The position numbers were made by a program, and so were the translations under genes. The notes under the pieces were generated by a model. The model did not search any database. It was not told the origin of the DNA and was given only the letters and a program-made list of their open reading frames with translations. From NCBI GenBank assembly GCA_021648525.1, contig JAKISP010000021.1, forward strand, positions 1-61,194: a DNA stretch of 61,194 bases. The letters are read 5' to 3'. Position 1 is the stretch's first letter; each line of letters opens with the position of its first letter. This document shows positions 1 through 9,856 of this stretch, piece by piece. The DNA comes from Gammaproteobacteria bacterium. GTDB taxonomy: Bacteria; Pseudomonadota; Gammaproteobacteria; SZUA-140.

Positions 1-6
1 CCTAAT

Positions 7-66
7 CCTCTTGGTTTGTGGTTTTTTGTTCAGACTCTAAACTTAACAAATCCAAGAGGGTTTTTT
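7..66 (+). terminator. Possible intrinsic terminator at the left edge
   Basis: The 8-base arms cctcttgg and ccaagagg can pair across a loop of about 35 bases, and a run of six T follows the second arm. This would end a plus-strand transcript entering from the left of the window. The loop is long for an intrinsic terminator, so the call is tentative. Confidence 0.35.
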
Positions 67-178
67 AACCGATTACAAGAATATTTCTTTATTTTTCATG
101 GTATTGAAGATTTCTGGATGGGCACTAACTAGCTAGATAATATGATTTTTTATAGTTTTTCATCATGCATATTAAAGA

Positions 179-207
179 TTGACCGATAACCGCTCATAAC
201 ATAGATT
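179..207 (+). promoter_or_regulatory. Candidate sigma-70 promoter for the HDOD gene
   Basis: TTGACC (179-184) is followed after a 17-base spacer by TAGATT (202-207), a fair match to -35 and -10 elements. It lies about 50 bases before the HDOD start codon at 260. The -10 box matches only four of six consensus positions. Confidence 0.35.
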
Positions 208-259
208 TAATTAAAATCTTTTTTGGTGGTATCAATAAGCCTTACATACAACATTAGAG

Positions 260-1114
260 ATGTGCACTACAACCCCTGGAGAACTGGTCAATGGCATTAG
301 TGAGCTAGTATCACTGCCAGAGGCATGTATTCGCATCAATGAAATGGTCGATGACCCCCGCTGTTCCGCTGACGATATTGGTAAAGTCATCAGCAGCGAC
401 CCCGCATTAACCGTACGTACCCTAAAAATTGCTAATAGCCCTTTCTACGGCCTTTCAGCAGAAGTAGATACCGTTAGCCGCGCAATAACCATTTTAGGTA
501 CAGTACAGCTGCGCGATCTGGTACTTGCATCCTCAGCCTGCAAAACCTTTGATGGGATCCCTAATGACCTCATGACAATGGAAGATTTCTGGTATCACAG
601 CGTCTTTTGTGGCATCACGGCACGCAAACTAGTCAACAGTTGTATGCTTGGTAGAGGTGACGCTCTCTTTGTCGCAGGCCTGTTGCATGATGTCGGACAG
701 TTAATTCTCTTTAACCAATGCCCCGTCAACTCCAAAAAAATTTTACTAAAATCAAGAATTACTCACAGCGAGTCTGAGCTATACCTGATTGAACAACAGA
801 TCCTCGGCTTTGACCACACAGACGTCGGTGCAATGCTTACCAAACAGTGGAAGCTACCACCATGCCTGCAGGAATGCGTTAATTTCCACCATACACCATC
901 CAGGGCCAACACCTTTCCGCAGGAAGTTGCTGTTGTTCATATCGCACAGGCAATCACAAATTATGCAAGTAAAGAGTCTATTGAAGGCCACGATTTAAGT
1001 GAAATAGAAGAAGGCGCATGGGAGGCCGCTGGGTTATCTGAAGATATCATTGGGCAAACAATCAAAGAGGTCAAACTTGAGATCCCAGAAGTCTGGGCAA
1101 TGTTTTCAAGTTAA
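260..1114 (+). CDS. HDOD domain signalling protein
   Basis: A 284-residue protein made almost entirely of one HDOD domain (about residues 8-210), a catalytically inactive relative of HD phosphohydrolases. Typical features are the SDPALTVRTLKIANSPFYG segment near residues 45-63 and the GLLHDVGQLILFNQ segment near 140. HDOD proteins usually act as regulatory or scaffold modules in motility, biofilm or stress signalling; the partner here is unknown. It stands alone, with a tRNA gene facing it downstream. The Shine-Dalgarno is weak (tagag), so the exact start is less certain than the frame. A second HDOD protein, joined to an EAL-like domain, lies at 37.4-38.6 kb. Confidence 0.9.
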   Translation: MCTTTPGELVNGISELVSLPEACIRINEMVDDPRCSADDIGKVISSDPALTVRTLKIANSPFYGLSAEVDTVSRAITILGTVQLRDLVLASSACKTFDGIPNDLMTMEDFWYHSVFCGITARKLVNSCMLGRGDALFVAGLLHDVGQLILFNQCPVNSKKILLKSRITHSESELYLIEQQILGFDHTDVGAMLTKQWKLPPCLQECVNFHHTPSRANTFPQEVAVVHIAQAITNYASKESIEGHDLSEIEEGAWEAAGLSEDIIGQTIKEVKLEIPEVWAMFSS

Positions 1115-1177
1115 GAGAATAGTTACAGAGAATTATTTACAGCCTCGAAAATAACCATATTCAACAATAAATAAAGA

Positions 1178-1197
1178 CTAGCAAATTACTTTGCTAG
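1178..1197 (-). terminator. Terminator after tRNA-Arg
   Basis: Perfect inverted repeat of ctagcaaa and tttgctag with a 4-base loop, lying 14 bases past the 3' end of the tRNA-Arg gene. In the minus direction it is followed by a T-rich tract. It may also stop the HDOD transcript coming from the other side. Confidence 0.6.
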
Positions 1198-1210
1198 CCT
1201 TTGGTGTAAA

Positions 1211-1287
1211 TGGCGCGCCCGGAAGGATTCGAACCTCCGACCGCCTGGTTCGTAGCCAGGTACTCTATCCAGCTGAGCTACGGGCGC
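1211..1287 (-). tRNA. tRNA-Arg (anticodon ACG)
   Basis: Read on the minus strand, the 77-base gene starts GCGCCCG and ends CGGGCGC-G-CCA, so the acceptor stem pairs fully and CCA is encoded. The anticodon arm is CCTGG-CTACGAA-CCAGG, giving anticodon ACG (A34 expected to be edited to inosine by TadA). The T arm carries GGTTCGAATCC. It lies with tRNA-Ser and csrA in an order common in gammaproteobacteria. Confidence 0.95.
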
Positions 1288-1603
1288 ACTCTGAGGTTGC
1301 GAATTATATGTGGTTTAAAAACTGTGTCAAGAAGCTATTAAATTTATTATCTATTTTTTCAAATTTAGTGCTCACACTGATTTTTAAGGCTTAAATTCAC
1401 TTGTGACATATAAGTTAACGAGCCTCCTCTATGGAAATGATAGCTTATATCAAGAGTCGATTTAGTTACTCATTCACAATTTGAATTATAACTATTCAGC
1501 ATAGTGAAAAATTAAATAGTCACTGTTCAGATTGAACTTATGAGCCGACCATTATTCAAAATTGACAGGCATAAAAAAACCACCAGACGGTGGTCAGTTT
1601 ATA
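1288..1603. other. Intergenic gap between the two tRNA genes
   Basis: AT-rich, about 315 bases. Apart from the terminator of tRNA-Ser at its right end I see no gene or repeat. A promoter for tRNA-Arg is expected here on the minus strand, but I could not pick one with confidence. Confidence 0.5.
1579..1594 (-). terminator. Intrinsic terminator after tRNA-Ser
   Basis: In the minus direction accacc, loop, ggtggt form a 6-bp stem with a 4-base loop, followed directly by seven T (the A run at 1573-1579 on the plus strand). It lies 10 bases past the CCA end of tRNA-Ser, a textbook Rho-independent terminator. Confidence 0.8.
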
Positions 1604-1696
1604 TGGCGGAGAGAGAGGGATTCGAACCCTCGATGGAACTATAAATCCCATACTCCCTTAGCAGGGGAGCGCCTTCAGCCGCTCGGCCATCTCTCC
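1604..1696 (-). tRNA. tRNA-Ser (anticodon GCT)
   Basis: Minus-strand gene of 93 bases with a long variable arm, as expected for serine tRNAs. It begins GGAGAGATGGCCGAG and ends with encoded CCA. The anticodon arm CTCCC-CTGCTAA-GGGAG gives anticodon GCT, reading AGC/AGU codons. It sits directly downstream of csrA but is separated from it by a strong terminator hairpin. Confidence 0.95.
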
Positions 1697-1801
1697 GTTA
1701 AGTTTACCCAGATACACAAAACTTTACACACCTTAAGCAACGGCCCTTTTGACCCTTGTTTCAAGGTGCGCATAGAGTACCAAGTTTTTGCCTTCGTGCC
1801 A

Positions 1802-1842
1802 AAAAAAAATGAGCCAAATGTAACATTTAGCTCATTTTTTTC
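1802..1842 (-). terminator. Terminator after csrA (bidirectional shape)
   Basis: Arms atgagc and gctcat, extended by aaatgt and acattt inside, form a near-perfect long stem flanked by an A run on one side and a T run on the other. It lies about 90 bases past the csrA stop codon and would end the csrA transcript on the minus strand; the A/T flanks would let it work in both directions. Confidence 0.75.
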
Positions 1843-1928
1843 TATCTTTAATGGATTACACGTTTTCAACACACCACCAGAAAAAATTATGGTGACCGGG
1901 TACTATAAAAAAACAGAGAAAAACTGGG

Positions 1929-2114
1929 TTAGGTAGAACCCTTGTCAGCCTTCTCTTTCTGAATACGCTCGTAGATCTCTTCGCGATGAACGGTAACCTC
2001 TTTAGGTGCATTAACGCCGATTCGAACCTGATTGCCTCGCACTCCCAGGACAGTCACCGTCACTTCATCACCGATCATTAAGGTTTCACCCACACGCCTT
2101 GTCAAAATCAGCAT
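1929..2114 (-). CDS. csrA: Carbon storage regulator CsrA
   Basis: A 61-residue RNA-binding post-transcriptional regulator. It shows the family start [16 protein letters not shown], the [17 protein letters not shown] core and the [10 protein letters not shown] helix. CsrA dimers bind GGA motifs in mRNA leaders and control carbon flux, motility and biofilm; in many gammaproteobacteria they affect flagellar gene expression, relevant to the flagellar cluster in this window. A strong Shine-Dalgarno (aaggag) precedes the ATG. Gene order lysC-csrA-tRNA-Ser matches other gammaproteobacteria. Confidence 0.97.
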   Translation of the reverse strand: MLILTRRVGETLMIGDEVTVTVLGVRGNQVRIGVNAPKEVTVHREEIYERIQKEKADKGST

Positions 2115-2283
2115 TGTTGTCTCCTTACCAAAATACCTTTTAAATTTTTCTTATAAAAACAACCAACTTCCAATAAATTTCTTATCGACCACCCTATCAT
2201 TAACTATAGAATTTTTCCTTATTCCTGGTTTGTTATAAGCTCTAACACGTTAAATACCATCAAATAAGGAGGTAAACCATCAT

Positions 2284-3507
2284 TTACGCCAGCTGATCCA
2301 ACCCAAAAGCCTCATGCAAGGCCCTTACACTCAATTCCAGATACTTTTCGTCCACTACTACTGAAATCTTTATCTCGGATGTCGAAATCATTCTAATATT
2401 GACACCTTCTTTTGCCAACGTCTCAAACATAGTGCTTGCAATACCTGCGTGTGAGCGCATTCCTACACCAACAATTGACACCTTAACAATCTTCGAATCT
2501 CCCGTCACCTCTCGTGCCCCCAGTTTATTGGCGGTCTCTTCCATGATCGCGAGGCTTTTATCAAAATCATTGCGGTGCACAGTAAAGGTGAAGTCAGTGG
2601 TGGCATCTTCAGCAACATTCTGAATAATCATATCCAGCTCGATATTGCTATCGGCAATCGGCCCTAATATCTTATGCGCAACACCAGGTTGATCGGGCAC
2701 ACCTAGCATCGTCACTTTTGCCTCATCGCGATTAAATGCGATCCCCGAAATTAACGCCTGTTCCATCTTCATTTCCTCAGCTGAAATCAATGTTCCTGTC
2801 ACCTTCTCTTCAAATGAAGAGAGCACTCGCAGTGGCACACCATACTTACTGGCAAATTCTACCGAACGAATCTGCAATACTTTAGCTCCCAGGCTCGCCA
2901 TCTCCAACATCTCTTCGTAGGTGATGTGATCGAGACGTCGTGCTTCAGGAACAACTCTAGGATCCGTGGTGTATACACCATCAACATCCGTATAGATCTG
3001 GCACTCATCCGCCTTCAGTGCAGCCGCCAGTGCGACTGCGGAGGTATCTGATCCGCCACGCCCCAACGTAGTGATATTACCCGCTCCATCCATCCCCTGA
3101 AAGCCAGCGACCACCACCACTCGCCCTCGCTCCAGGTCCTCGCGGATACGTTTATCATCGATATCAACAATACGCGCCTTGTTGTGTACGCTATCGGTAC
3201 GAATGTGCACCTGATGACCTGTGTACGAGCGTGCAGTACAACCACGTTTTTCCAGCGCCATGCTCAATAGTGCAATCGTTACTTGCTCACCCGTTGATAA
3301 CAACACATCCAACTCACGCGGTACCGGCTGTTCCTGAATAGCCTGGGCCATCTCAACCAGGCGATTGGTTTCGCCACTCATTGCCGACACAACCACCACG
3401 ATATCGTGACCATTGTCACGCCAGCTCATCACTTTATCAGCAACATGTTCGATACGCTCAACCGTGCCGACCGAGGTACCACCATATTTTTGTACAATTA
3501 AACTCAT
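2284..3507 (-). CDS. lysC: Aspartokinase
   Basis: A 407-residue aspartate kinase catalysing ATP-dependent phosphorylation of L-aspartate, the first step towards lysine, threonine, methionine and diaminopimelate. The kinase domain starts with VQKYGGTSVG (residues 5-14) and contains the FQGMDGAGNITTLGRGGSDTSA nucleotide/substrate region near 135-155. Two C-terminal ACT domains (about 265-407) fit a feedback-controlled monofunctional enzyme. The length is that of the short, monofunctional class. It starts 23 bases after the alaS stop, so the two are probably cotranscribed. Confidence 0.95.
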   Translation of the reverse strand: MSLIVQKYGGTSVGTVERIEHVADKVMSWRDNGHDIVVVVSAMSGETNRLVEMAQAIQEQPVPRELDVLLSTGEQVTIALLSMALEKRGCTARSYTGHQVHIRTDSVHNKARIVDIDDKRIREDLERGRVVVVAGFQGMDGAGNITTLGRGGSDTSAVALAAALKADECQIYTDVDGVYTTDPRVVPEARRLDHITYEEMLEMASLGAKVLQIRSVEFASKYGVPLRVLSSFEEKVTGTLISAEEMKMEQALISGIAFNRDEAKVTMLGVPDQPGVAHKILGPIADSNIELDMIIQNVAEDATTDFTFTVHRNDFDKSLAIMEETANKLGAREVTGDSKIVKVSIVGVGMRSHAGIASTMFETLAKEGVNIRMISTSEIKISVVVDEKYLELSVRALHEAFGLDQLA

Positions 3508-3530
3508 TTTGTTTCCATTACCAGGCCGCG

Positions 3531-6155
3531 CTATGCGCTACGCTCTTCAACCCATCTTTTCACCGAGGCCAGTGCCGCATCAAGCCCGGCGGGTTCTGTG
3601 CCACCAGCCTGCGCCATGTCAGGGCGGCCACCACCTTTACCACCGACCTGTTGTGCAACATGCTTTACCAGATCACCCGCCTTTACCTGCCGGGTCAGAT
3701 CCGCAGTGACACCCACAGTTAACGACACTTTTTCGCCCACCACTGCACCCAGTACAATCACCGCAGAACCGAGTTTATTTTTTAGCTGATCAACGGTGTC
3801 ACGTAATGTCCTGGCATCCGCCCCCTCAAGCTTCGCCGACAATAATTTAATCCCATTCACCTCGACCGCCTGCTCTGCTAGTTCAGAACCCTGACTGCTG
3901 GCGAGCTTACCTTTAAGTTGTTCCAGCTCTTTTTCTAGCTTACGACTCTTATCTGCCAACTGCTGAACTTTATCCAGCGTATCTTCTCGACCAGCTTTCA
4001 CCAACACAGAAACTGCTGCAAAGTTAGACTCCAGCTGTTCCAGCCATGCCACCGCATGCTCACCTGTCACCGCCTCAATACGACGCACACCTGCGGCAGT
4101 ACCCGTTTCTAATATGATTTTAAACAATCCGATGTCTCCAGCACGTTCCGCATGGATACCACCACAGAGCTCAGTTGAAAACTCACCGATGCTCAACACC
4201 CGCACTTCTTCAGTGTATTTCTCACCAAACAGCGCCATCGCACCCACCTCAACAGCATCCTCGTAATTCATGAGTCGCGTTTGAACAGAATTATTGGCGC
4301 GCACCTCCGCATTCACAATACGCTCAATCTCTTGCATCTGCTTTTTAGTCACGGGTTCAAAATGTGAAAAATCAAAACGCAAACGATCAGCTTCAACTAA
4401 AGACCCTTTCTGCATCACATGTTCACCCAGCACCAGACGCAATGCCGCGTGTAGTAGATGAGTAGCAGAGTGATTCAGAATAATTGACTGGCGACGTATT
4501 TGATCCACATCCGCTGTTAACGTCATACCCACTTTAATTTCACCCATATTCACTGTGCCAATATGGCCATTCACGCCACTCAGTTTACGTGTATCAGAAA
4601 CCGAAAATTCAACACCATTTAAAGACAAAACACCACGATCACCCGCCTGCCCGCCCGACTCAGCATAAAAAGGGGTTTTATCGAGGATCACCATCCCTTC
4701 TTCGCCAGCATTCAAACTATCGACCTGTGATTCACCGCTAATTAGCGCGATCACATTCGCCTGTCCAGCGACATGCTTATAGCCAGTAAACTCGGATGCC
4801 ACATCAATCTCAACAGATGCAGCGTAATCAATTCCAAACTGACTGGCAGAACGGGCGCGTTCACGCTGCGCCTCCATCTCACGTGCAAAACCAACGTCAT
4901 CAATTATCAGGCCACGTTCGCGTGCAATATCTGCGGTAAGATCAGCAGGAAAACCATAGGTATCATAAAGTTTGAAGACGGTAGCCCCCGGAATCTCTTT
5001 TCCTTTTAAGCTGGCAATCGCAGACTCAAGGATTTTCATCCCCTGATCCAGCGTCTCAGCAAAGCGCTCTTCTTCTAGCGTTAGCACCTTTTCAATCTGT
5101 GGTTGTGCCTTTGCAAGCTCAGGATAGGCTGCGCCCATCTCACTCACCAACGGCGCGACTAATTTGAAATAGAAAGTTTCATTTACACCCAGTTTATAGG
5201 CATGACGAATCGCACGACGAATCACTCTGCGTAACACATAACCACGCCCTTCGTTCGACGGCAGCACCCCATCAGTAATTAAAAATGAACAGGAGCGGAT
5301 ATGATCGGCAATCACGCGCAATGAATTATTTTTGAGATCGTCAGTATTGGTGACCCGGGCAATCGCCTTGATCAAATTCGCAAACAGATCGATTTCGTAG
5401 TTACTATGCACACCCTGCATCACTGCAGCAAGACGCTCCAGCCCCATGCCGGTATCAACCGAAGGCTTAGGCAACTTCGCCATTGTGCCATCCGCACTGC
5501 GGTTGTACTGCATAAAGACCAAATTCCAGATCTCGATATAACGATCGCCATCTTCGTCCGGGCTGCCCGGTGGCCCACCCGCAACATCGTCACCGTGGTC
5601 ATAAAAAATCTCAGTACAGGGGCCACATGGCCCCGTGTCACCCATCGACCAGAAATTATCGCTTTCGTGGCGCTTACCACCAGGCTTATCACCAATACGA
5701 ATCAACTGCTCTGGCGCAACGCCGATCTCTTTAAGCCATATGTTGGCGGCTTCATCATCTCCATCATAGACCGTGACCCACAGACGCTCTTTAGGCAGAC
5801 CAAGATCCTGGGTTAAAAATTCCCACGCAAAACGGATCGCATCGTGTTTGAAATAGTCACCAAAACTGAAGTTACCCAACATCTCAAAAAAGGTGTGATG
5901 ACGCGCAGTATAACCGACGTTTTCAAGATCATTATGCTTACCACCGGCTCGCACACAGCGTTGTGAGCTGGCCGCGCGGGCATAAGAGCGTGTTTCCTGG
6001 CCCAGAAAAGTCTCTTTAAACTGCACCATACCGGCATTGGTAAAAAGCAATGTTGGGTCATTTCCTGGCACGAGTGGGCTACTCGCCACTACTTCATGTC
6101 CCTGGCGGGCAAAATAGTCGAGAAATTTTTGTCGTAAAGCTGCTGTTGAAGTCAT
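3531..6155 (-). CDS. alaS: Alanyl-tRNA synthetase
   Basis: An 874-residue class II synthetase that charges tRNA-Ala. The order is the catalytic core (about 1-240, with [13 protein letters not shown] near 70), the tRNA recognition domain, the editing domain with the zinc-binding [11 protein letters not shown] and [11 protein letters not shown] motifs, a coiled-coil stretch near 730-760, and a glycine-rich C-Ala domain ending with [15 protein letters not shown]. Length and motif order are normal, with no sign of truncation. Confidence 0.97.
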   Translation of the reverse strand: MTSTAALRQKFLDYFARQGHEVVASSPLVPGNDPTLLFTNAGMVQFKETFLGQETRSYARAASSQRCVRAGGKHNDLENVGYTARHHTFFEMLGNFSFGDYFKHDAIRFAWEFLTQDLGLPKERLWVTVYDGDDEAANIWLKEIGVAPEQLIRIGDKPGGKRHESDNFWSMGDTGPCGPCTEIFYDHGDDVAGGPPGSPDEDGDRYIEIWNLVFMQYNRSADGTMAKLPKPSVDTGMGLERLAAVMQGVHSNYEIDLFANLIKAIARVTNTDDLKNNSLRVIADHIRSCSFLITDGVLPSNEGRGYVLRRVIRRAIRHAYKLGVNETFYFKLVAPLVSEMGAAYPELAKAQPQIEKVLTLEEERFAETLDQGMKILESAIASLKGKEIPGATVFKLYDTYGFPADLTADIARERGLIIDDVGFAREMEAQRERARSASQFGIDYAASVEIDVASEFTGYKHVAGQANVIALISGESQVDSLNAGEEGMVILDKTPFYAESGGQAGDRGVLSLNGVEFSVSDTRKLSGVNGHIGTVNMGEIKVGMTLTADVDQIRRQSIILNHSATHLLHAALRLVLGEHVMQKGSLVEADRLRFDFSHFEPVTKKQMQEIERIVNAEVRANNSVQTRLMNYEDAVEVGAMALFGEKYTEEVRVLSIGEFSTELCGGIHAERAGDIGLFKIILETGTAAGVRRIEAVTGEHAVAWLEQLESNFAAVSVLVKAGREDTLDKVQQLADKSRKLEKELEQLKGKLASSQGSELAEQAVEVNGIKLLSAKLEGADARTLRDTVDQLKNKLGSAVIVLGAVVGEKVSLTVGVTADLTRQVKAGDLVKHVAQQVGGKGGGRPDMAQAGGTEPAGLDAALASVKRWVEERSA

Positions 6156-6300
6156 CTAGGTAATTACACTTTAAAAATATGGCTCTCGAGCAAAGTTTTA
6201 ATTCAACGGCCCGGTCCAGTCCTAAGTTGATTATTGTTATTCCGTTGTTTTTATACTGTCTTATCAGTTTTTTAACACACTTTTCAGTGAGAGTATAAAC

Positions 6301-6729
6301 CTAATTAAAGTTTTTCAATATATGTTTTGTCTGATCAGAGGTAAAACCGCGATATTGCAGGAACTGCAATTGCTTTGCACGTGCCTTCATATCCTCGGGG
6401 AATTTACCACCAAACCGCTTTTGCCAGGCATTTCTGGCCGTTTCACTCCAACATCGATCCTGAAAATCGACATATTCATTCACTATTTCACTCGTCACAC
6501 CGCGCTGACGTAGCTCTTCACGTATCCGCACCGGGCCAAACCCTTTATTCATCCGAAAGCGCACATAACTCTCGGCGTAACGCGCATCGCTAAGTAATCC
6601 ATCATTGACCAACTGGGCAAGAGCTTCATCGACAAAAACCTCCTCAAAGCCTTTATTAACCAGTTTACAGCGTAATTCCATCACCGCATGCTCACGCCGA
6701 GAGAGCAGATCCATCGCACGTTTACGCAC
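6301..6729 (-). CDS. recX: Regulatory protein RecX
   Basis: A 142-residue RecA modulator that binds RecA filaments and limits recombinase activity. It shows RecX repeats, for example LLSRREHAVMELRCKL near residues 8-23 and GLLSDARYAESYVRFRMNKG near 43-62. The GTG at 6729 is chosen from its fit to family N termini; the reading frame is open back to the recA stop codon and no good Shine-Dalgarno is visible, so translation could start a few codons earlier. It lies about 60 bases after recA and is probably coupled to it. Confidence 0.9.
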   Translation of the reverse strand: MRKRAMDLLSRREHAVMELRCKLVNKGFEEVFVDEALAQLVNDGLLSDARYAESYVRFRMNKGFGPVRIREELRQRGVTSEIVNEYVDFQDRCWSETARNAWQKRFGGKFPEDMKARAKQLQFLQYRGFTSDQTKHILKNFN

Positions 6730-6788
6730 GCCCAGAACATTATTATTGGCCTCGTTCTGAGCGTTATTGCGAGAATTTTGCTTTTGAA

Positions 6789-7832
6789 TTAGCCCTTCGC
6801 CCCAGACTCATCGCCCTCTTCACCTTCCACTGCCTCACCAGCCACAGGCAACAGACGTGCGCGAATTGCACTTTCAATTTCATCTGCAGTTTCTGGATGC
6901 TCTTTCAGGTAGTTACGCACATTTTCTTTACCCTGGCCAACACGGTCACCATTGTAGCTATACCAGGCTCCCGCCTTATCCACTAACCCTTCTTTGACAC
7001 CCAATGAGATAATCTCACCTTCACGCGAGACACCCTCTCCATACAGAATTTCAAACTCAACCTGCTTAAATGGCGGCGCGACTTTATTTTTGACCACTTT
7101 GACACGAGTCTCATTACCGACCACCTCATCGCCCCGCTTGATGGCACCGATACGGCGGATGTCAAGACGCACAGAGGCGTAGAACTTCAGCGCATTACCA
7201 CCAGTCGTCGTTTCAGGATTGCCAAACATCACACCAATTTTCATGCGAATCTGATTAATAAAGATCACCAGCGTATTGGAGCGTTTGATGTTACCGGTCA
7301 ATTTACGTAGCGCCTGAGACATTAGACGTGCCTGCAGTCCCATATGTGAATCACCCATATCACCTTCGATTTCGGCCTTCGGTGTCAGTGCCGCTACCGA
7401 ATCGATGACGATCACATCAACCGCGCTCGAACGTACCAGCATATCGGTAATCTCCAGCGCCTGTTCACCGGTATCCGGCTGCGAGACCAGCAGATTATCA
7501 ATATCGACACCCAGCTTACCCGCGTAAATGGGATCAAGTGCATGCTCTGCATCGATAAATGCGGCTGTACCACCGGCTTTCTGCGCCTCTGCCACCACCT
7601 GCAGAGCAAGCGTTGTTTTACCTGAAGACTCCGGCCCATAAATCTCAACCACGCGCCCTTTTGGTAGACCACCAATACCCAGCGCAATATCAAGCCCCAA
7701 AGAACCGGTAGAAATAGTATCAATACCGCGCGTAACACCCTCGTCACCCATGCGCATCACTGAACCTTTGCCAAATTGTCGTTCGATCTGGCCTAACGCC
7801 GCATCCAGTGCCTTTTGCTTATTTGCATCCAT
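6789..7832 (-). CDS. recA: Recombinase RecA
   Basis: A 347-residue ATP-dependent strand-exchange protein for homologous recombination and the SOS response. Walker A is GPESSGKT at residues 66-73; Walker B lies in [10 protein letters not shown]; the [21 protein letters not shown] loop region (L2) is intact; the acidic tail ([15 protein letters not shown]) is typical. recX follows on the same strand. I found no CTGT-N8-ACAG LexA box in the 225 bases upstream. Confidence 0.98.
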   Translation of the reverse strand: MDANKQKALDAALGQIERQFGKGSVMRMGDEGVTRGIDTISTGSLGLDIALGIGGLPKGRVVEIYGPESSGKTTLALQVVAEAQKAGGTAAFIDAEHALDPIYAGKLGVDIDNLLVSQPDTGEQALEITDMLVRSSAVDVIVIDSVAALTPKAEIEGDMGDSHMGLQARLMSQALRKLTGNIKRSNTLVIFINQIRMKIGVMFGNPETTTGGNALKFYASVRLDIRRIGAIKRGDEVVGNETRVKVVKNKVAPPFKQVEFEILYGEGVSREGEIISLGVKEGLVDKAGAWYSYNGDRVGQGKENVRNYLKEHPETADEIESAIRARLLPVAGEAVEGEEGDESGAKG

Positions 7833-7890
7833 CGTATTGAGCCCTCTACTAAAATTCTATAACTATCAAAAAACATTTAAATTCATCGCC

Positions 7891-7919
7891 TCACTGATCC
7901 CCAACCTGACCATCAGTGA
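7891..7919. repeat. Inverted repeat upstream of recA
   Basis: A perfect 8-base inverted repeat (tcactgat and atcagtga) with a 13-base spacer lies about 60 bases before the recA start. It is not a LexA box of the CTGT-N8-ACAG type. It could be a terminator-like hairpin for pncC or an operator; the sequence does not decide. Confidence 0.4.
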
Positions 7920-8057
7920 ATATTGACGCAAATTATCACATAGATACCAGCACCATCCTAGCGCTCTTTTTAACCCACAAATGACAGCACAAAACAATGG
8001 TAACACCGTACGGCTACCAACCACTCATCCAGAGAGTCCATGTACATCTGCTAAATA

Positions 8058-8558
8058 TCAACAATCAGCTTTTGATTCACAAAGACGCAATATCCCACGT
8101 AATCCACAGGCAATAGCCTGCTCACGGATAGAATTACGATCACCTTTAAAAACAATCAGTTTGGAAGAATTCTTAATGTTATTTAGAGCCCATGAAAAAC
8201 ATACTGTACCAACAGGTTTTTCCAATGAGCCACCACCCGGCCCCGCGATACCACTAATTGCTAATGATGCCTGAGCTGCACTATGAACCAGCGCACCCTG
8301 CGCCATCGCCTCCACCACTGCCAATGAAACCGCTCCGTGAGAGGCAATCAAGCCAGCCTCAACACCTAACATCTCCTGCTTGGATCGATTACTGTAAGTG
8401 ACAAAGCCCCGCTCAAACCAGTCCGAACTTCCTGCTAGTGATGTTAAGGCGTGCGCCACGCCTCCGCCCGTACAGGACTCAGCTACCACCAGCATCAATT
8501 GGCGTGTTAATAGCTCATCCGCGACCTTCACAACAATCTGCGCTATCTCATCATTCAA
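8058..8558 (-). CDS. pncC: Nicotinamide-nucleotide amidase (CinA C-terminal type)
   Basis: A 166-residue PncC/CinA-C domain protein, the stand-alone form. It hydrolyses NMN to nicotinate mononucleotide in pyridine nucleotide recycling. The catalytic serine motif ESCTGG is at residues 27-32, followed by FERGFVTYSN and SGIAGPGGGS, all hallmark segments. It lies just upstream of recA on the same strand, the usual arrangement in gammaproteobacteria, where both are often cotranscribed. Confidence 0.95.
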   Translation of the reverse strand: MNDEIAQIVVKVADELLTRQLMLVVAESCTGGGVAHALTSLAGSSDWFERGFVTYSNRSKQEMLGVEAGLIASHGAVSLAVVEAMAQGALVHSAAQASLAISGIAGPGGGSLEKPVGTVCFSWALNNIKNSSKLIVFKGDRNSIREQAIACGLRGILRLCESKADC

Positions 8559-8688
8559 CTCACCACCGCCTTATATTCATTATCGTCGTAAAACGCTTGC
8601 CTGTCGCTTTTACCATCGCGTATCCTTACGCCCGACCTCCGCAACTCCACCTTCAATCTGTGTTCATACAACTAAAAGAAGAGTAATC

Positions 8689-9573
8689 GTGCGCTATTTA
8701 AATCACATATCAATCCTGTTGCAATATATTTTGCCTCACCACTTTTTGACCTGGTGTATCCGTAGTATCACTCGCATTCGCTTTGCTCCCTTTAAAAGCA
8801 CCGTGATCAAGCTTTTTATTCACGTCTTCAAAGTAGATATGAGCATCGCCCTGGAAGAAAACCCGAGTGCCTATCCCGATTTCAACAGCTTCTTTACTCG
8901 CCCACTCAAACCCGGTGCGCGTCCGCTCAGCAACGCACCAGGTGAGATCGCCTGCCCGGTAGATGGCGCCATTAGTCAGCTCGGCGAAATCACCAGTGAA
9001 GGCCGTATTTTTCAGGCCAAAGGCCATGACTATTCGCTTGAAGAGCTACTAGGCGGCTCAAAAGAGATGGCTGCACTCTTCGAACAGGGTTCTTTCGCTA
9101 CCATCTATCTATCACCAAAAGATTACCACCGCATTCATATGCCACTGCAGGGCAAGCTACAGGAAATGGTGTACATCCCAGGGCGACTCTTCAGCGTTAG
9201 TAAATTCGCAAGCGAGCATGTACCTCGATTATTTGCGCGAAATGAACGCCTCGTCAATCTATTTGAAACCGAAGCCGGTCCAATGGCGATGATTATGGTC
9301 GGCGCACTAAACGTGGCAGGTATGGAAACCGTCTGGGCAGGCAATATTCCAGACAAAGTGAACTGGGAAATCAAGAAATGGAACTATCAAGATCATTCCG
9401 CTGAAAAAACGATTGAACTCTCACATGGGGAAGAGATGGGGCGTTTCAATATGGGCTCTACTGTAGTACTACTATATGCCAACAATCGAATTAAATGGAA
9501 TAAATCGATTTCAGCAGAGTGCCCCGTCCGGATGGGGCAACATCTTGCTTCCACTCACCAGAGTGAGGGATAA
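8689..9573 (+). CDS. psd: Phosphatidylserine decarboxylase proenzyme
   Basis: An inner-membrane enzyme that makes phosphatidylethanolamine. The frame is open further left, but only as antisense to pncC; I place the start at GTG 8689, preceded by agaagag, giving 294 residues, which matches the family. The Ser in NMGST (Ser257) is where self-cleavage creates the pyruvoyl cofactor, leaving a 38-residue alpha chain. The histidines of KDYHRIHMP (about residue 146) belong to the active site. The usual LGST reads MGST here, a mild variation. It is transcribed divergently from pncC. Confidence 0.93.
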   Translation: MRYLNHISILLQYILPHHFLTWCIRSITRIRFAPFKSTVIKLFIHVFKVDMSIALEENPSAYPDFNSFFTRPLKPGARPLSNAPGEIACPVDGAISQLGEITSEGRIFQAKGHDYSLEELLGGSKEMAALFEQGSFATIYLSPKDYHRIHMPLQGKLQEMVYIPGRLFSVSKFASEHVPRLFARNERLVNLFETEAGPMAMIMVGALNVAGMETVWAGNIPDKVNWEIKKWNYQDHSAEKTIELSHGEEMGRFNMGSTVVLLYANNRIKWNKSISAECPVRMGQHLASTHQSEG

Positions 9574-9576
9574 CAA

Positions 9577-9747
9577 TCACTTTGGCAATCCTGTTGTGCC
9601 TGAAAAGTTGCCAGGCAAAGCGAGAGGAGAGCACAGCCCGGTCATTCCAGATAAACAAGAGCCTGCGCAGCGAGTACGGTGAGTACGAACAACGTAATCT
9701 GGCGTTTTTTTCAGGTACAACCCGAAGGGCCGGAACTCACTTTTCAC
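9577..9747 (-). other. Repeat-like intergenic block with a doubtful 56-codon ORF
   Basis: Between psd and the PilZ gene lies a non-AT-rich block. On the minus strand a frame starting with GTG at 9747 encodes 56 residues including LKKTPDYVVRTHRTRCAG; a second minus frame is also open here. Small palindromes occur (tgcctg/caggca at 9597-9617). No Shine-Dalgarno is visible and no family is recognised. Two overlapping open frames and the palindromes suggest a dispersed intergenic repeat rather than a gene; this is inference. Confidence 0.25.
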
Positions 9748-9856
9748 CCTCAGCGTTGTCGCTCACTGTCTGTGGAACAACAACCACACCAAACTTAATG
9801 GATTAAAGTGAGCGCCTACAGGACTATCAAAATGCATGCTCCACCCCTGGAACTTG

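Noticed and set aside
8398-8688. In-frame N-terminal extension of psd
   Set aside because: Antisense to pncC, unlike the Psd family; GTG 8689 has a Shine-Dalgarno and gives normal length.
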